Positions 42,290 through 53,700 of a stretch of 64,000 nt of DNA are shown one piece after another. The stretch's first letter is position 1. Every line of letters starts with the position of its first letter. The position numbers and the translations under genes were made by a program. Source of the stretch: Saprospira grandis (GTDB taxonomy: Bacteria > Bacteroidota > Bacteroidia > Chitinophagales > Saprospiraceae). The stretch is from the NCBI RefSeq assembly GCF_027594745.1, contig NZ_CP110854.1, positions 3,489,501 to 3,553,500 of the forward strand, given 5' to 3'. Below the pieces are notes generated by a model. That model worked only from the letters and a program-made list of their open reading frames with translations, ran no database searches and had not been told where the DNA came from.

Positions 42290-43124
42290 GGATAGAAGCT
42301 TCTAATTCAAGTTGTTCGTCTCTCAGAATATTGTCTACAATATATACCTTATCCGCCTGGCCCAAATCATTGACCAACTGCACCGAAATATTGTAAAAAT
42401 TACTGCCTGGCTCTATATAAAAACTATCAATTTTGCCCAAGAAAATATCTTTGGGAAAAACCGTAGAAAAGCCGCTGGTCAATACGCTATCGCCTTTTTG
42501 CAGGCCCAAATGTTTGGGAATATCGTGCAGCTGCATATAGCGAGGATCTTGGCCATCCCAACGCAAAACGCCAAGGTAGTTGTTGCGGCCAATTCGGCTG
42601 CTAATTCGGCTATCGGTATTGAGAATAGACATGACCAAAGCATAATGGGTAGAAACGGCCCGAATCACGCCCACCACCCCCTCTTGGGTATTGGCCAAAA
42701 CCGCCGTATTCTTTCGCACCCCATGCTTGCTGCCTCGGTTCAAGGTCAGGTAGTTCTTCTGCTGATGCACACTATTATTGACCACCGTTGCGGCCAAATA
42801 ATGATACTGCTGCTCCGATAAACTGTCTTCGGCCCCCACTGTGGCCGAATCGAGCAAATGCGAAAAGGTTGTGCTAGGCAGTTGCATCTTGAGCCGGGCG
42901 TTTTCTTGGGCCAAAGAATCATTTACCGCAGAGAGGTTCCAATAGCGCGACCAACGATTCTGATAATCGAAAATTCCCCCCACCAGCCGATTGGCAGAAC
43001 TCAAAAAGGCGGTCTTCTCTGGCGTAGCATTTTGGCTAAAGTAAAAGTTTAGCGCAATCAACTCCAAAATGAAGAAGGCAAAAACACCATGATAACGAAT
43101 AATTAGCTGGCTAAACTTATTCAT
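42279..43124 (-). CDS. mreC: Rod shape-determining protein MreC
   Basis: A 281-residue protein with one N-terminal membrane helix (about 10-30), a coiled coil near 60-80 (LAQENARLKMQL) and the periplasmic beta-barrel domain. The barrel region reads YLTLNRGSKHGVRKNTAVLANTQEGVVGVI, DSRISSRIGRNNYLGVLRWDG and GDSVLTSGFSTVFPKDI. It is the scaffold linking MreB and MreD to the penicillin-binding proteins. A hairpin lies in the 104-bp gap after mreB. Confidence 0.95.
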   Translation of the reverse strand: MNKFSQLIIRYHGVFAFFILELIALNFYFSQNATPEKTAFLSSANRLVGGIFDYQNRWSRYWNLSAVNDSLAQENARLKMQLPSTTFSHLLDSATVGAEDSLSEQQYHYLAATVVNNSVHQQKNYLTLNRGSKHGVRKNTAVLANTQEGVVGVIRAVSTHYALVMSILNTDSRISSRIGRNNYLGVLRWDGQDPRYMQLHDIPKHLGLQKGDSVLTSGFSTVFPKDIFLGKIDSFYIEPGSNFYNISVQLVNDLGQADKVYIVDNILRDEQLELEASIHEQ

Positions 43125-43145
43125 AATAGTTGGGCAATAAATAGG

Positions 43146-43178
43146 GCGTGTCGGACCAGCCTAACCGCTCCGACACGC
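43146..43178. other. Hairpin between mreB and mreC
   Basis: Ten-base perfect stem GCGTGTCGGA/TCCGACACGC with a 13-base loop. In the direction of mre transcription no T-run follows, so it may be an attenuator, processing site or mRNA stabiliser and not a full terminator. Confidence 0.5.
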
Positions 43179-43228
43179 TTTATTTTAGAAAGGTATCACA
43201 ACAATACCTCCCCGGCTATAGCTCTGTT

Positions 43229-44263
43229 TTAGAGGCTTTTCTGAGAGATGAGGAAGGAGAATTTGGCAATGTTCTGCAAGGCAATTCCCGTTCCGCGCAC
43301 TACCGCCCGTAGGGGGTCTTCCGCAATGTGTACGGGCAATTTGGTCTTCTTACTAATCCGATTGTCCAAGCCGCGCAAAAGGGCGCCACCTCCCGTCAAA
43401 TATAGGCCCGTCCGATAAATATCGGCCGCCAATTCTGGAGGCGTACTCTCCAAGGCCTTCAAAATAGCCTCTTCAATTTTAGCCACCGATTTATCCAAAC
43501 AACGGCTAATTTCTTTATGCGAAACCATGATCTGCTTGGGAATCCCCGTCATCAAATCTCGGCCATTTACCGGATAATCTGCAGGCGGCTCCTCTAGGTT
43601 CTGCTCGGCAGCCCCTACATGAATCTTAATCTGCTCGGCGGTGCGCTCCCCAATCAATAGGTTGTGTTCCCGACGCATATAGTTTACAATATCAAAGGTA
43701 AATTCATCTCCAGCAGTACGGATAGATTGGTCGCAAACAATACCGGCCAAGGCAATTACGGCAATCTCCGTCGTTCCGCCCCCAATATCAATAATCATGT
43801 TTCCAACCGGCTCCGTCACGTCCAAACCAATCCCCAATGCAGCCGCCATAGGCTCGTGAATGAGGTAGGTTTCGCGAGAACCCACATGCTCGGCAGAATC
43901 AAATACGGCCCGTTTTTCTACCTCGGTAATGCCCGAAGGAATACAAATAACGGTGCGCATACTCCGAAGCAGCTTTCTGCGGTTCGGAATCATGTCAATC
44001 AAACCCTGAATCATGCGTTCAGCCGCCTCAAAATCAGCAATTACCCCATCTTTCAATGGGCGAATCGTCTTAATTTTTTGGTGGGTTTTTTCGTGCATCA
44101 TCATCGCTTTTTTTCCTACAGCGATAACGTCATTGGTATTGCGGTCTACGGCCACAATAGAGGGCTCATCTACAACTACCTGATCGTTGTGGATGATAAG
44201 TGTATTAGCAGTCCCCAAGTCGATGGCAATCTCTTGGGTAAAGAAGTTGAAGAATTTTTTCAT
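43229..44263 (-). CDS. mreB: Rod shape-determining protein MreB
   Basis: A 344-residue bacterial actin. EIAIDLGTANTLI is the phosphate-1 motif, DIGGGTTEIAVIAL phosphate-2, and YLTGGGALLRGLDNRI the adenosine motif. It assembles membrane-bound filaments guiding lateral wall synthesis. ATG 44263 (MKKFFNFFTQEIAID) was chosen; a TTG four codons upstream is less likely. First gene of mreB-mreC-mreD. Confidence 0.97.
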   Translation of the reverse strand: MKKFFNFFTQEIAIDLGTANTLIIHNDQVVVDEPSIVAVDRNTNDVIAVGKKAMMMHEKTHQKIKTIRPLKDGVIADFEAAERMIQGLIDMIPNRRKLLRSMRTVICIPSGITEVEKRAVFDSAEHVGSRETYLIHEPMAAALGIGLDVTEPVGNMIIDIGGGTTEIAVIALAGIVCDQSIRTAGDEFTFDIVNYMRREHNLLIGERTAEQIKIHVGAAEQNLEEPPADYPVNGRDLMTGIPKQIMVSHKEISRCLDKSVAKIEEAILKALESTPPELAADIYRTGLYLTGGGALLRGLDNRISKKTKLPVHIAEDPLRAVVRGTGIALQNIAKFSFLISQKSL

Positions 44264-44411
44264 AAGGAGTGGCAAGCTTTATACTTGGCTAGTAGGTTGG
44301 GCAAAATGGCTTTGCGTTTTAGGCTTTGGTTTGCTTTGGCGCAAAAATATAATTTTTAATCTATTAAAGTAAATTTATAAGGAGTCAAAATAAGTAAGTA
44401 GCTATTTTTTA

Positions 44412-44736
44412 GGGGCCTGCCGCCTTTGGCGGCCGGGCCCTTGCGGGGCTCGCAGGTCTGCTCGGCCCTTCGGCGCTGCGCGCCTCGGTCTGGCCTGCGG
44501 CCACCCCTTCAGGCCCCTAGGCCGAATGTAAAACCCTGCGGGCGAGCAGCGGCCCAAGGGCCGCCCAGCAATTCCGCCTAGATGTTTTGGCGCCCTACAG
44601 GCCCGAAGGGCCGCAGGCCTAGCGATGGTAGGCAGTGCGGCGCAGCCGCAGACCAAGGCCGTTAGGCCGCAGGGCCGAGCGAGTAGCGAGCTGCCGAACG
44701 TAGCGCCCGCCGCAGGCGGGAGGCCCCCAAAAAAAG
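44412..44736. repeat. Pair of inverted GC-rich arms
   Basis: A plus arm (44412 to about 44522; stem GGCGC-TGC-GCGCC, then GGCC-TGC-GGCC) and a minus arm (about 44600-44736; stem GGCC-TAAC-GGCC, second stem GCGGC-TGC-GCCGC) face each other around an 80-bp spacer containing GCGGCCC-AAG-GGCCGC. It has the composite outline without the GGTTTCAACC palindromes. It fills most of the gap between mreB and the giant gene. Confidence 0.83.
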
Positions 44737-44767
44737 GACTTCCCTAATGGAAAGTCCCTTTTCAAAT

Positions 44768-47700
44768 TTATCGCAAGAGCTGAATGCTGCCCTTTAAGAC
44801 CAAAATATGGCCATCTATAAACTCTAGTTCGGCATACCAAGCATAGACCCCAGAGTTCATCGGGCGGCCCTTAAATTGGCCATCCCAACCCGCCTGTGGA
44901 TCATTGGGCGCTAGGTTTTGGCCCTCAAAGACCAACTCGCCCCAACGGTCATAAACCCTAAAGAGTTTGACCAGCTGCAGGCGCTCATCGCCCTGAATAA
45001 AGAAGCGATCATTGGCCCCATCATTATTTGGCGTAAAGGTATTGGGGGCCGCCGCAATCCGCTCCTTGTCAATAAAGACCGTAATGCTGCTGTCTAAGCG
45101 ACAACCTCTTTCATTTTGGGCCACAAATTCATAAATCGCCCGATCAAAAGGCTGCACCCATAACTGATAACTGCTATCGCTCAATAATTGATTGCTCAGG
45201 CTTTCGCTCCAACTGAAACTAACCCCCAAACTATCATTGAGCAAGGCATAAAGCAATAAGCTATCGCCATAGGCCAAGGTCGTATCATTTGGACCAAATT
45301 GCTGCAAGAAGAAGGGCAAGCCCGCTTCTACCTCCACCAAAGTATCGGCCACACAATCGTTGGCATCTCTTAGGTAAATCGTATAATCAGCCGCCGCCAA
45401 GTTCGGGAAGAAAGGCGAAGCCTGCCAGTTTAGACTATCTAAACTATAACTATAGCCGCCCAATGCAGTAGAGCCACCCTGAGCCAGGGCCAAAATACTT
45501 CCATTGCTTTCGCCCAAACAGCGCACAGAATCAACCTCTGCAGATAGCTCCAGCGGAGCGGGATCGACAAACTGAATGCTGTCTGTTTGCTGACAACCAT
45601 TGGCGTCGGTGGCGGTCACGGCATACCAGGCCGCCCCTAGGTTTTGGGCCAAAGATTGGGTATCGCCATTGGACCAAAGATAGCTATAGGGCGCAGTGCC
45701 CGAGCTCGCCAAGGCTTCTACACTAGCGCTTAGCTCTCCTGCACAGCGAATATTGCTTTGCGGCTTGAGGGTCAAGCCCAAAGCAGGCGGTCCACCCAAA
45801 ACATACTGAAAGTCAGCACTACAGCCATTTTGATCCACCACCGTCAAATTGTAAATACCCGCTGCCAAGCCCGTCAAAGGCTCGCCCACTTGGCCATTGG
45901 ACCAAAGGAAGGCATTTACAGGAACCGAAGAAGATTGATAGCTAATGCTGCCATCATCGCCTCCGGCACAGGCGGGCATATTCAATTGCATATTTAGCTG
46001 TAGTGGAGCGGGATCTGTAATTTGGACCGATAAATCAGCCGTACATCCGTTTCTGTCCGTTACGGTCACGCTATAGCTTCCTGCCCCTAGGTTTTGGGCC
46101 GTGGGAGCAGTTTGTCCATCCGACCACTGATAGCTCAAGGGCGAAGTTCCGCCGCTAGCCTGTAGTTGGGCTTGACCAGTTAGCTCGCCTGCACAGCGAG
46201 GATCTTGGCTACTCACTAAGGTCAGTTGTATGCCTGTAGGCTCGCCAACTTGGGCGCTTAGGCTCAGGGTACAACCATTGGCATCGCTAGCCGTAAGGCT
46301 ATAGTTTCCAGCGCTAAGGTTAGAGAGAATAGCGGTATTTCCGCCATTGGACCAACTATAATTGTAGTCGCCATTGGCCAAGGGCGTACCCCCACTAATA
46401 ATCGCCGTGAGCTGGCCCGATGCTCCATTTTGGCAGAGCGCATCCTGTACATTGATATAGCCTACTAAGCCGCTAGCTGGCTCATCAACAACCACTTGGC
46501 CCTGAATGCTACAACCATTGGCATCGGTGACCGTAAGTTGGTAGTTTCCTGCCGCCAAGCCCGTTACTTGCTGCGTTTGAGCCCCATTGGACCAAAGGAA
46601 GCTGTAGGGAAGGGTTCCGCCTTGTACACTAGCGGTAGCTTCTCCATCTTGTCCCTGCAGACAGCCCGCTGCTTGGCTACTTAAGCTGAGCTGTAGGGCG
46701 GCGGGAGCCAAAAGTTCAAAACTATCGACCAGTTGACAGCCGCCAGCATCGCTAACTGTCAGGCTATACCAGCCCGCCGCCAAGTTATTGGCATTGGCGG
46801 TACTGCTACCATTGGACCAGTTATATTGATAGGGGGCTGTTCCGCCAACTACTACGGCTTCTAGTTCCCCATCGGCTGCATTATGGCAGCTAGGCGCCTG
46901 CAGTTGGTTAATGGCCAGGCCTAAGCCTGTGGGTTGGCTCAATTGAACGCTAGCATTTTGCTGACAACCCTTAGCATCCGTCACAATCAATTGATAGCTG
47001 CCTGCGGCAAGGTTAGTCGCAGTAGCTGTCGTTTGTCCATCGGACCAAAGGTAAGTGTAGGGGGCTGTTCCTCCAGTAGCGACCACTGTGGCCGTTCCAG
47101 AGTTTTGTCCCTGACAGTTGGGGGTGCTGCTTTGCAATTGAATTTGCAAGGGGCTAGGCTCTTCTACGGTAGTACTTGCGGTAAACTGGCAGCCTTGGGC
47201 ATCGCTAATTGTCAATTGGTAGTTCCCTGCGGTCAAGCCTCGGGCTTGTCGGCCCATTTGGCCATTGGACCAAAGGTAGCTATAGGGGGCTGTTCCTCCA
47301 GTTGCAATCGCTAAAATGGCCCCATCGCTACTGCCCGCACAACTGGCCGAATCTACTTGGAAGTTGATGGCTAGGGGAGAAGGGCTATGCAAGCTAGTTG
47401 TTTGGACCAAAATACAGCCATTGGCATCCGTTAGGCTTAGGCTATAACTCCCTGCGGATAAGTTAGTGGCCGTAGCTGTTGTTTGTCCATCGGACCAAAG
47501 GTAAGTGTAGGGGGCTGTTCCTCCTGTGGCTAAAGCTGTTAGGCTTCCATCGTTGCCATTAAAGCAACTAGGATCATTTTGGCTAAGCTGTAGTTGTAGG
47601 GGAGCGGGCGCCGTAATCTCTATGCTATCTTGAATTTGGCAACCGTTGCCATCTCGCAACTGAACAACATACCAGCCTGCGCAGAGGTTGCTCCAGTTGT

Positions 47701-50700
47701 TGTTGGGACCAAAGAGCTGACCGTTTTGGCCGGGGCCCAAAAGGCGGTATTCATAGCCATTTTGGCCTAGGGTTCCCGTGCCAGCTACTGCTTGATAGAC
47801 AATCTGTCCATCGCAGCTATTGGCACAGCTAGCGGCACTAACTGTTTGCTGGGCTGCAAGGGGCAAGGGGGCGCTAAGTTCTATACTATCAACAGCGGTA
47901 CAGCCATTGGCATCACTAAAGCTGACCGTATACCAGCCCGCAGAGAGATTCTGAATTAGGGCCGTATTTTCCCCAGTAGACCAACTGATGAGGTAAGGGG
48001 CGGTTCCGCCCTGTACTTGGGCCGTAAGGGCTCCATCACTAGCGCCTGCACAGCTAATGCTGGCCCCATGATAATTACTATACACACTAATACTGGGCTG
48101 TATAGCCGAGGGGGCCATCAGTTGTATGCTTGTTGTGGCCTGACAACCTCGAGCATCGGTAGCGGTAAGGCTATAGTTCCCTGCCGCCAGTTGCTGGAGA
48201 TCCTCTGTTGTATCTCCTGTAGACCAAAGGAAGCTATAGTTGGGGGTTCCCCCTTGGGCATCGGCATCAATCCAACCATCTGTTCCTTGATTGCAGCTTG
48301 GGTTTTGGCTGCTCAATACATTGGCAATAACGGCATTGGCGGGCTCTTGTACAAGGGCCGAAGCAACAATACTACAGCCATTGGCATCGGTGACCGTAAG
48401 CTGGTAGGGGCCTGCTGCTAGGTTGTTGATACTGCTACTGCTCTGTCCATTGGACCAAAGGTAGCTATAAGGCGCAATGCCTCCACTTAGTAGGGCAGAG
48501 ATACTTCCGTCTGCTCCGCCATTACATCGCACAGAATCGGCATCTAGTTGTAGGACCAAGGGCGTGGGCTCTGTAATTGTCCAACTGCCTAGCCAATTAC
48601 AGCCGTTGGCATCGGTTACGGTAAGTTGGTAGTTTCCTGCCGCCAAATTACTAATATTGCTGCTCCTTTGACCATTGGACCAAAGGTAGCTATAGGGAGG
48701 CAAACCACCTTGCATAAAGACGCTCAACTCCCCATTCTGTTGACCTGCACAGATGATATTTTGTTGTTGTACACTATCTAGTAGTAGGGTGTCGGGGGCT
48801 GTGAGTAAAACACAACTACTCGCCTGACAGCCATTGATATCCGTCACGCTAAAGCAATAATTACCCGCAGCTAGGCTATTTTGTAGGGCTTGGCTACTGC
48901 CGTTGCTCCATTGGCCCTGAAGGCTGCCCCATCCGCCACTATAAATGGCTTCTAGTTGGCCGTCTGTAGCTGAGGCACAAGATACTGTATAGCCATTATA
49001 GAAGCTAAGGGTATCTATATTCAACTGAATAGAGTCAGGTGCTTGTAGACTAATGCTACTACTGTCTTGGCAGCCATTCTGGTCGCTAACCGTAAGGCTA
49101 TAATTCCCTGCTGCCAATCCGTTCAGGCTATTGCTGCTTGCTCCTGTGCTCCAGTTGTAGCTATAGTTGGCCGTTCCTCCTGTTGCTGTTGCACTAAGGG
49201 CAGCATCAGCGGCTCCAAAGCAAGAAATGGGACTACCATTATAATCTTGGTCGATACTAATGCCAGCGCTTAAGGGCGTTGGTTCTTGAATACTGACCGA
49301 AATTGTATCTGTACAGCCTACATCATCAATCACCTGGACCAAATAGTTGCCTGCGGCTAAGGCCGAGAACTGTCCCGTTTGGTTGCTATCTCCAGCCATA
49401 ATGTAGGTATAGGGCGCTTGTCCCCCTGCAGCCGTTAAGCTAAAGCTGCCAGAGCTATCTCCTGCACAACTGAGGTCCTGACTAGCCAGTAAACTGATTT
49501 GTATAGGACTAGGCGGTACGGGAATATTTAGCTGTAGGGTATCATAACAACCATTACGGTCGCTAATAGTCACGCTATAATTGCCTGCACAAAGATTAGT
49601 GACCAAAGAGGTACTATCTCCATGAGACCATTGGTAGTAGTAGTCGGTAGAAATGCTGCCGCCAGTAGCCGTGATGGCTGCAGAGCCATCGCAAAGGCCA
49701 GGGCATTGTGGCAGGCTTCCATTGACCAAGCTAGCTTGTACAGGGTTGGGGCTGCCAATTTGGACCGTCATGCTATCCTGACAGCCATTGTTACTACTTA
49801 CGGTAACGCTATAGCTCCCTGCGCAAAGGCCTGTGGCCGTGGCTGTCGTTTGACTGCCTGCAGCAGCATCCCATAAGTAGTTGTAGTTAATCGCCAAACC
49901 AGAAAGTGGCAAAACCGTGGCAGAGCCATCGCAGCTTCCCAAGCAGCTTTCATCTCTTTGAGAGGCCAGCTGAAGCCCTAAGGCATTAGTGCTATCTACA
50001 AAAACACTATCAATAGCCGAGCAACCTCCAGGTCCAGAAGAAGTGACCGTAACAGTATACCAGCCTGGACTCAGGTTGGTAATGATAGAGTCTACTGCAC
50101 CATTGGACCATTGGAAACTGAAGGGAGGGGTTCCCCCCACCGTAGTTGCCGTGGCCGTACCATTATTGCTGCCACAACCCGAAGGGGTAGAGGTTGGCAT
50201 GGGCACAGGGCTAGTGGTCGTCTGAATCATGAAGGTCCCATTATTACTTCCACCAAGGAAGTTAAAGCCCCCATCGATTTGGACAATATAAGGGGTGTTG
50301 GGCTGTAGGTTGTTATAAGTAAAGGACCAGTTGATGGGCTGGGTCATACAGCTATTAAAGCTCTGGCAATCTACCAGCACATCGGGGTTGTTATCACAAG
50401 GGCTGCTATCCTGAAAGAAAGAGATATTAAAGCCATCCCCAGGAACGGTGCCCCCGATACAGTTTCCACTAGAGGTGGCATTGATAATACTTAAGGTTAC
50501 TGCACTTCCATTACAGTCGGATACAAAGTAGTAGTAGAGGGAGTGCTCTGGATCATCGCCTTCTCCACATTCAAAATAGCCAGGAGCGCCGCCTGCAACC
50601 CCTTCTCCAGTGGCAGAAGCCGTGTTAAAGCAGTAGGGAACATTGGGTTGAATGGGGTAGGCTATAGCGTTGAGGCAGTTGTCGGCCCCACAGCCTTCTG

Positions 50701-53700
50701 ATACACAAAGCTCAAAGTTTTCATTATCGTCATCTCCGCCATCATTAAAGACTTGGAGGAGAATTTGGCTACCCGGAGGGGCCGCAATCTCAAAGCCGAC
50801 ATCTCCGCTAAGGCCACCGCTACCGCAGGCAACTTGTTGGAGATTGCCGCAGCCGCCAGTATAGGCCACCACCACAAGGTCCGAGAAGTCGCCAATAGGA
50901 GAGGAGGAGCTAATGCCATCATCATTTCCTTCTACCAAAGCCACTCCACTACTGGGCATAGTAAAGCTGTACCAAGTTTCTCCACAGTTTTGGCCACAGC
51001 TAGTTGGTTGGCTAGCGGTAGGAACGCCATAGTTGTAGCTATTCCAGCTGCCGGTACCATTGGTGCAAGATTCCGATTGAACGGGAATACTAATCGCATT
51101 TTGGCAGTAGTTATTGACGGGCTCGGGGTCATTGGGTTGCCCTGTACCAAAGAGGGGCTCCATATCTCGAACTCGAATGCTAAATTCTCCTTCTCGATTG
51201 AGACCTTCTCCATCGACTTGGATGAAATAGATATTGCCAGGGGTCAAGCAGGTCGCCTCGACATTTTCGGTGATAATAGCAGTGGGTAGGTTCGATCCAT
51301 CGCTTAAGCTGAGCTGGCCTGTACAACTATTCGTTGAAGAGCCAAAGATATAGACCTCGGGGTCAATGCCAAAGATAGGGTCATTACTTTCTACCTCAAC
51401 TTCTACCCGGCCCGAAGGAGGGGCTGTAAACTGATACCAGACGGTATGCTCGGCATAGCCGCCCAAGCCAGGCTCGCCCAATTCTACATTTGCACATTCA
51501 TTGGTCTCATTGCCTAAAGTGGCAAAGTTGCCCGTGGGGAGACCAAAGTCATAGGCATCGCAGATATTATTATTATAGGGGAAGGTTGTGCTTCCTCCAT
51601 CATCTTCAATTTCTATAGTAAAGTAGCCTTCTTCTACCCCAAAGTAATCCTCTTGTCCATCTACTTGTAGATAGTAGGTGGCCCCCGGAACCAAGCAGGT
51701 AATGCTCATTGATTCATCATTGAGCAGGGGATCGTAATCACTGCCCATTTCTAGCCAAGGTCCAGCACAGGTTCCGCCCGGACTATACCAGAGCGCCAGC
51801 TGTAAGTTGGGGTTGTCGCCCAAACTAGCGGGGTCTGATTCTAAGCTGATGCTGATGTTCCCAGAAGTTGGGGCCTCAAAGCTAAACCAGACGGTTTCAT
51901 CGGCAGCAAAGGCCGAAGGGTTAGGCTCATTGGGCTCTAGCGTAGCACAGTAGTTATTGTAACTGACGTTATTGTTGATGCTGCCCCCATTGGGTACCGC
52001 CCCCAAAGGCGTGGCATTACAGATGTTATCATTGGCGGGAAAGCTCCCCGCGCCATCATCTATAATTTCTATGGTAAAATAGCCTTCTACATCAATCAAA
52101 GAGCCATCTACTTGGACCCAATAGGTCTCTCCCGGGAGCAAACAAGTTAAATTGACTTCCGCATCAAAGCTAAGGGTGGGATTGTCTACCCCCTCTTCCA
52201 AAAGTTGTAGGTTGCCCGTACAACTGCCATTAGAAGAACGGTAAACGGCTAGTTGTAAGTCTACTCCATTGCCTTGATTGTTGGGATCAGACTCTAGGCG
52301 AATGCTGACCTCCGAAGAGGTACTGGCCCCCACATGTGCAGGCGCCTGAAAGCTAAACCAAACTGTCTGCTCAATATTAAAAGGAGAGGGCTCTCCGGGC
52401 TCTGTTTCTGCACAGAAGTTAGCGTAGTTGATGTTGTTATTGATGCTGCCCCCAATAGGTACGGCCCCCAAGGCTTCTGCATTACAAATGAGGTCGTTGG
52501 TTGGAATGGGTACGGAGGGCGCCTGACTAATCGTCAAATCAAAGTAACCCTGTACATCTAGAAAGGAACCATCCACCATGATGAAGTAGGTCTTGCCTGC
52601 GTCTAGACATTGTACGTCCATGTCTTCATCAAAGAAGCCGGGGTCATAATCACTTTCTACCTCAGTGAGGATACCCGTACAGCTGTTATTAGAGGATTCA
52701 AAAACGGCTAGCTGAATATCAATGGCATCTTGAGAGCTAAAAGGGGTAAAGGTGGTGGCCGAAATGTCTACCGCATAAGGTCCTCCTGTGGCCGGGGTGC
52801 TAAAGCTGTACCATACGGTTTGATCCGCATCAAAGTCATCTGGATTGGGGTCGCCAATGGCATCAGCACAAAGGTTGTGCTGGTTCGTGATGCTTTGTGG
52901 CCCGTTCGTAAAGGGATCTCCTAAGGGAATGGCATTACAGATGAGGTTGTTGGGCGCTACGGGAATAGGCGGTATTTCTGTAATGGTAATATCAAAATAG
53001 CCTTCTTCTGGGTCCAAGATGGCCAAATCTGCCCCATTGACTTGCACATAATAGATTTGCCCTGGGTTTAAGCAATAGACCTCTAGGTCCAAATCAAAGA
53101 CAACTAGGTCGTCGCCGCTGTTCATTTCTCGCCAACTGCCCGTACAACTGGCCGCCTCCCAAACGGCTACTTGCAGATCAATAGGGTCTACGCCATTAAG
53201 GGGATCGTCTGAGCTGAGTTCTATTTCTACATTACCACTAGCAGGGGCCGTAAAGGTATACCAAACGGTCTGATTGGGGTTGAATGCCCCTGGGTTGGGC
53301 TCTCCAGCTCCTGTTGCACAGAAGTTGTTTTGGCTACCATGTTGTGGGCCGGGACTTGTTCCAATTTGTCCTCCCGTTGGATCACCCAAATAGATGGCAT
53401 TACAAGGATCGTCATTTGTTGCAGGAGGATCACGAGGATCGCCATAAACCTCTAGGTCAAAGATGCCTTCTTGAAGGTCGGGGTCAAAAAGGGCCCCCTC
53501 TCCATCTACCATCAAAAAGTAGGTTCTGCCTGGAGTAAGGCATTCTACTTCCATATTTTCATCCCAGACCACTCCAATTCCATCATGCTCACTCTGTATT
53601 TCGGTCAAGGGATCGTTGCAACTTTGGTTGGCCGCATCATAAACTACTAGTTGTAGATCAATTTGGTCAGAGCCAAAAAAGCTTTGGTTTTCTGCCCGAA

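Noticed and set aside
43146..43178. Terminator splitting mreB from mreCD
   Set aside because: The T-run lies on the wrong side for mre transcription; kept only as a hairpin.
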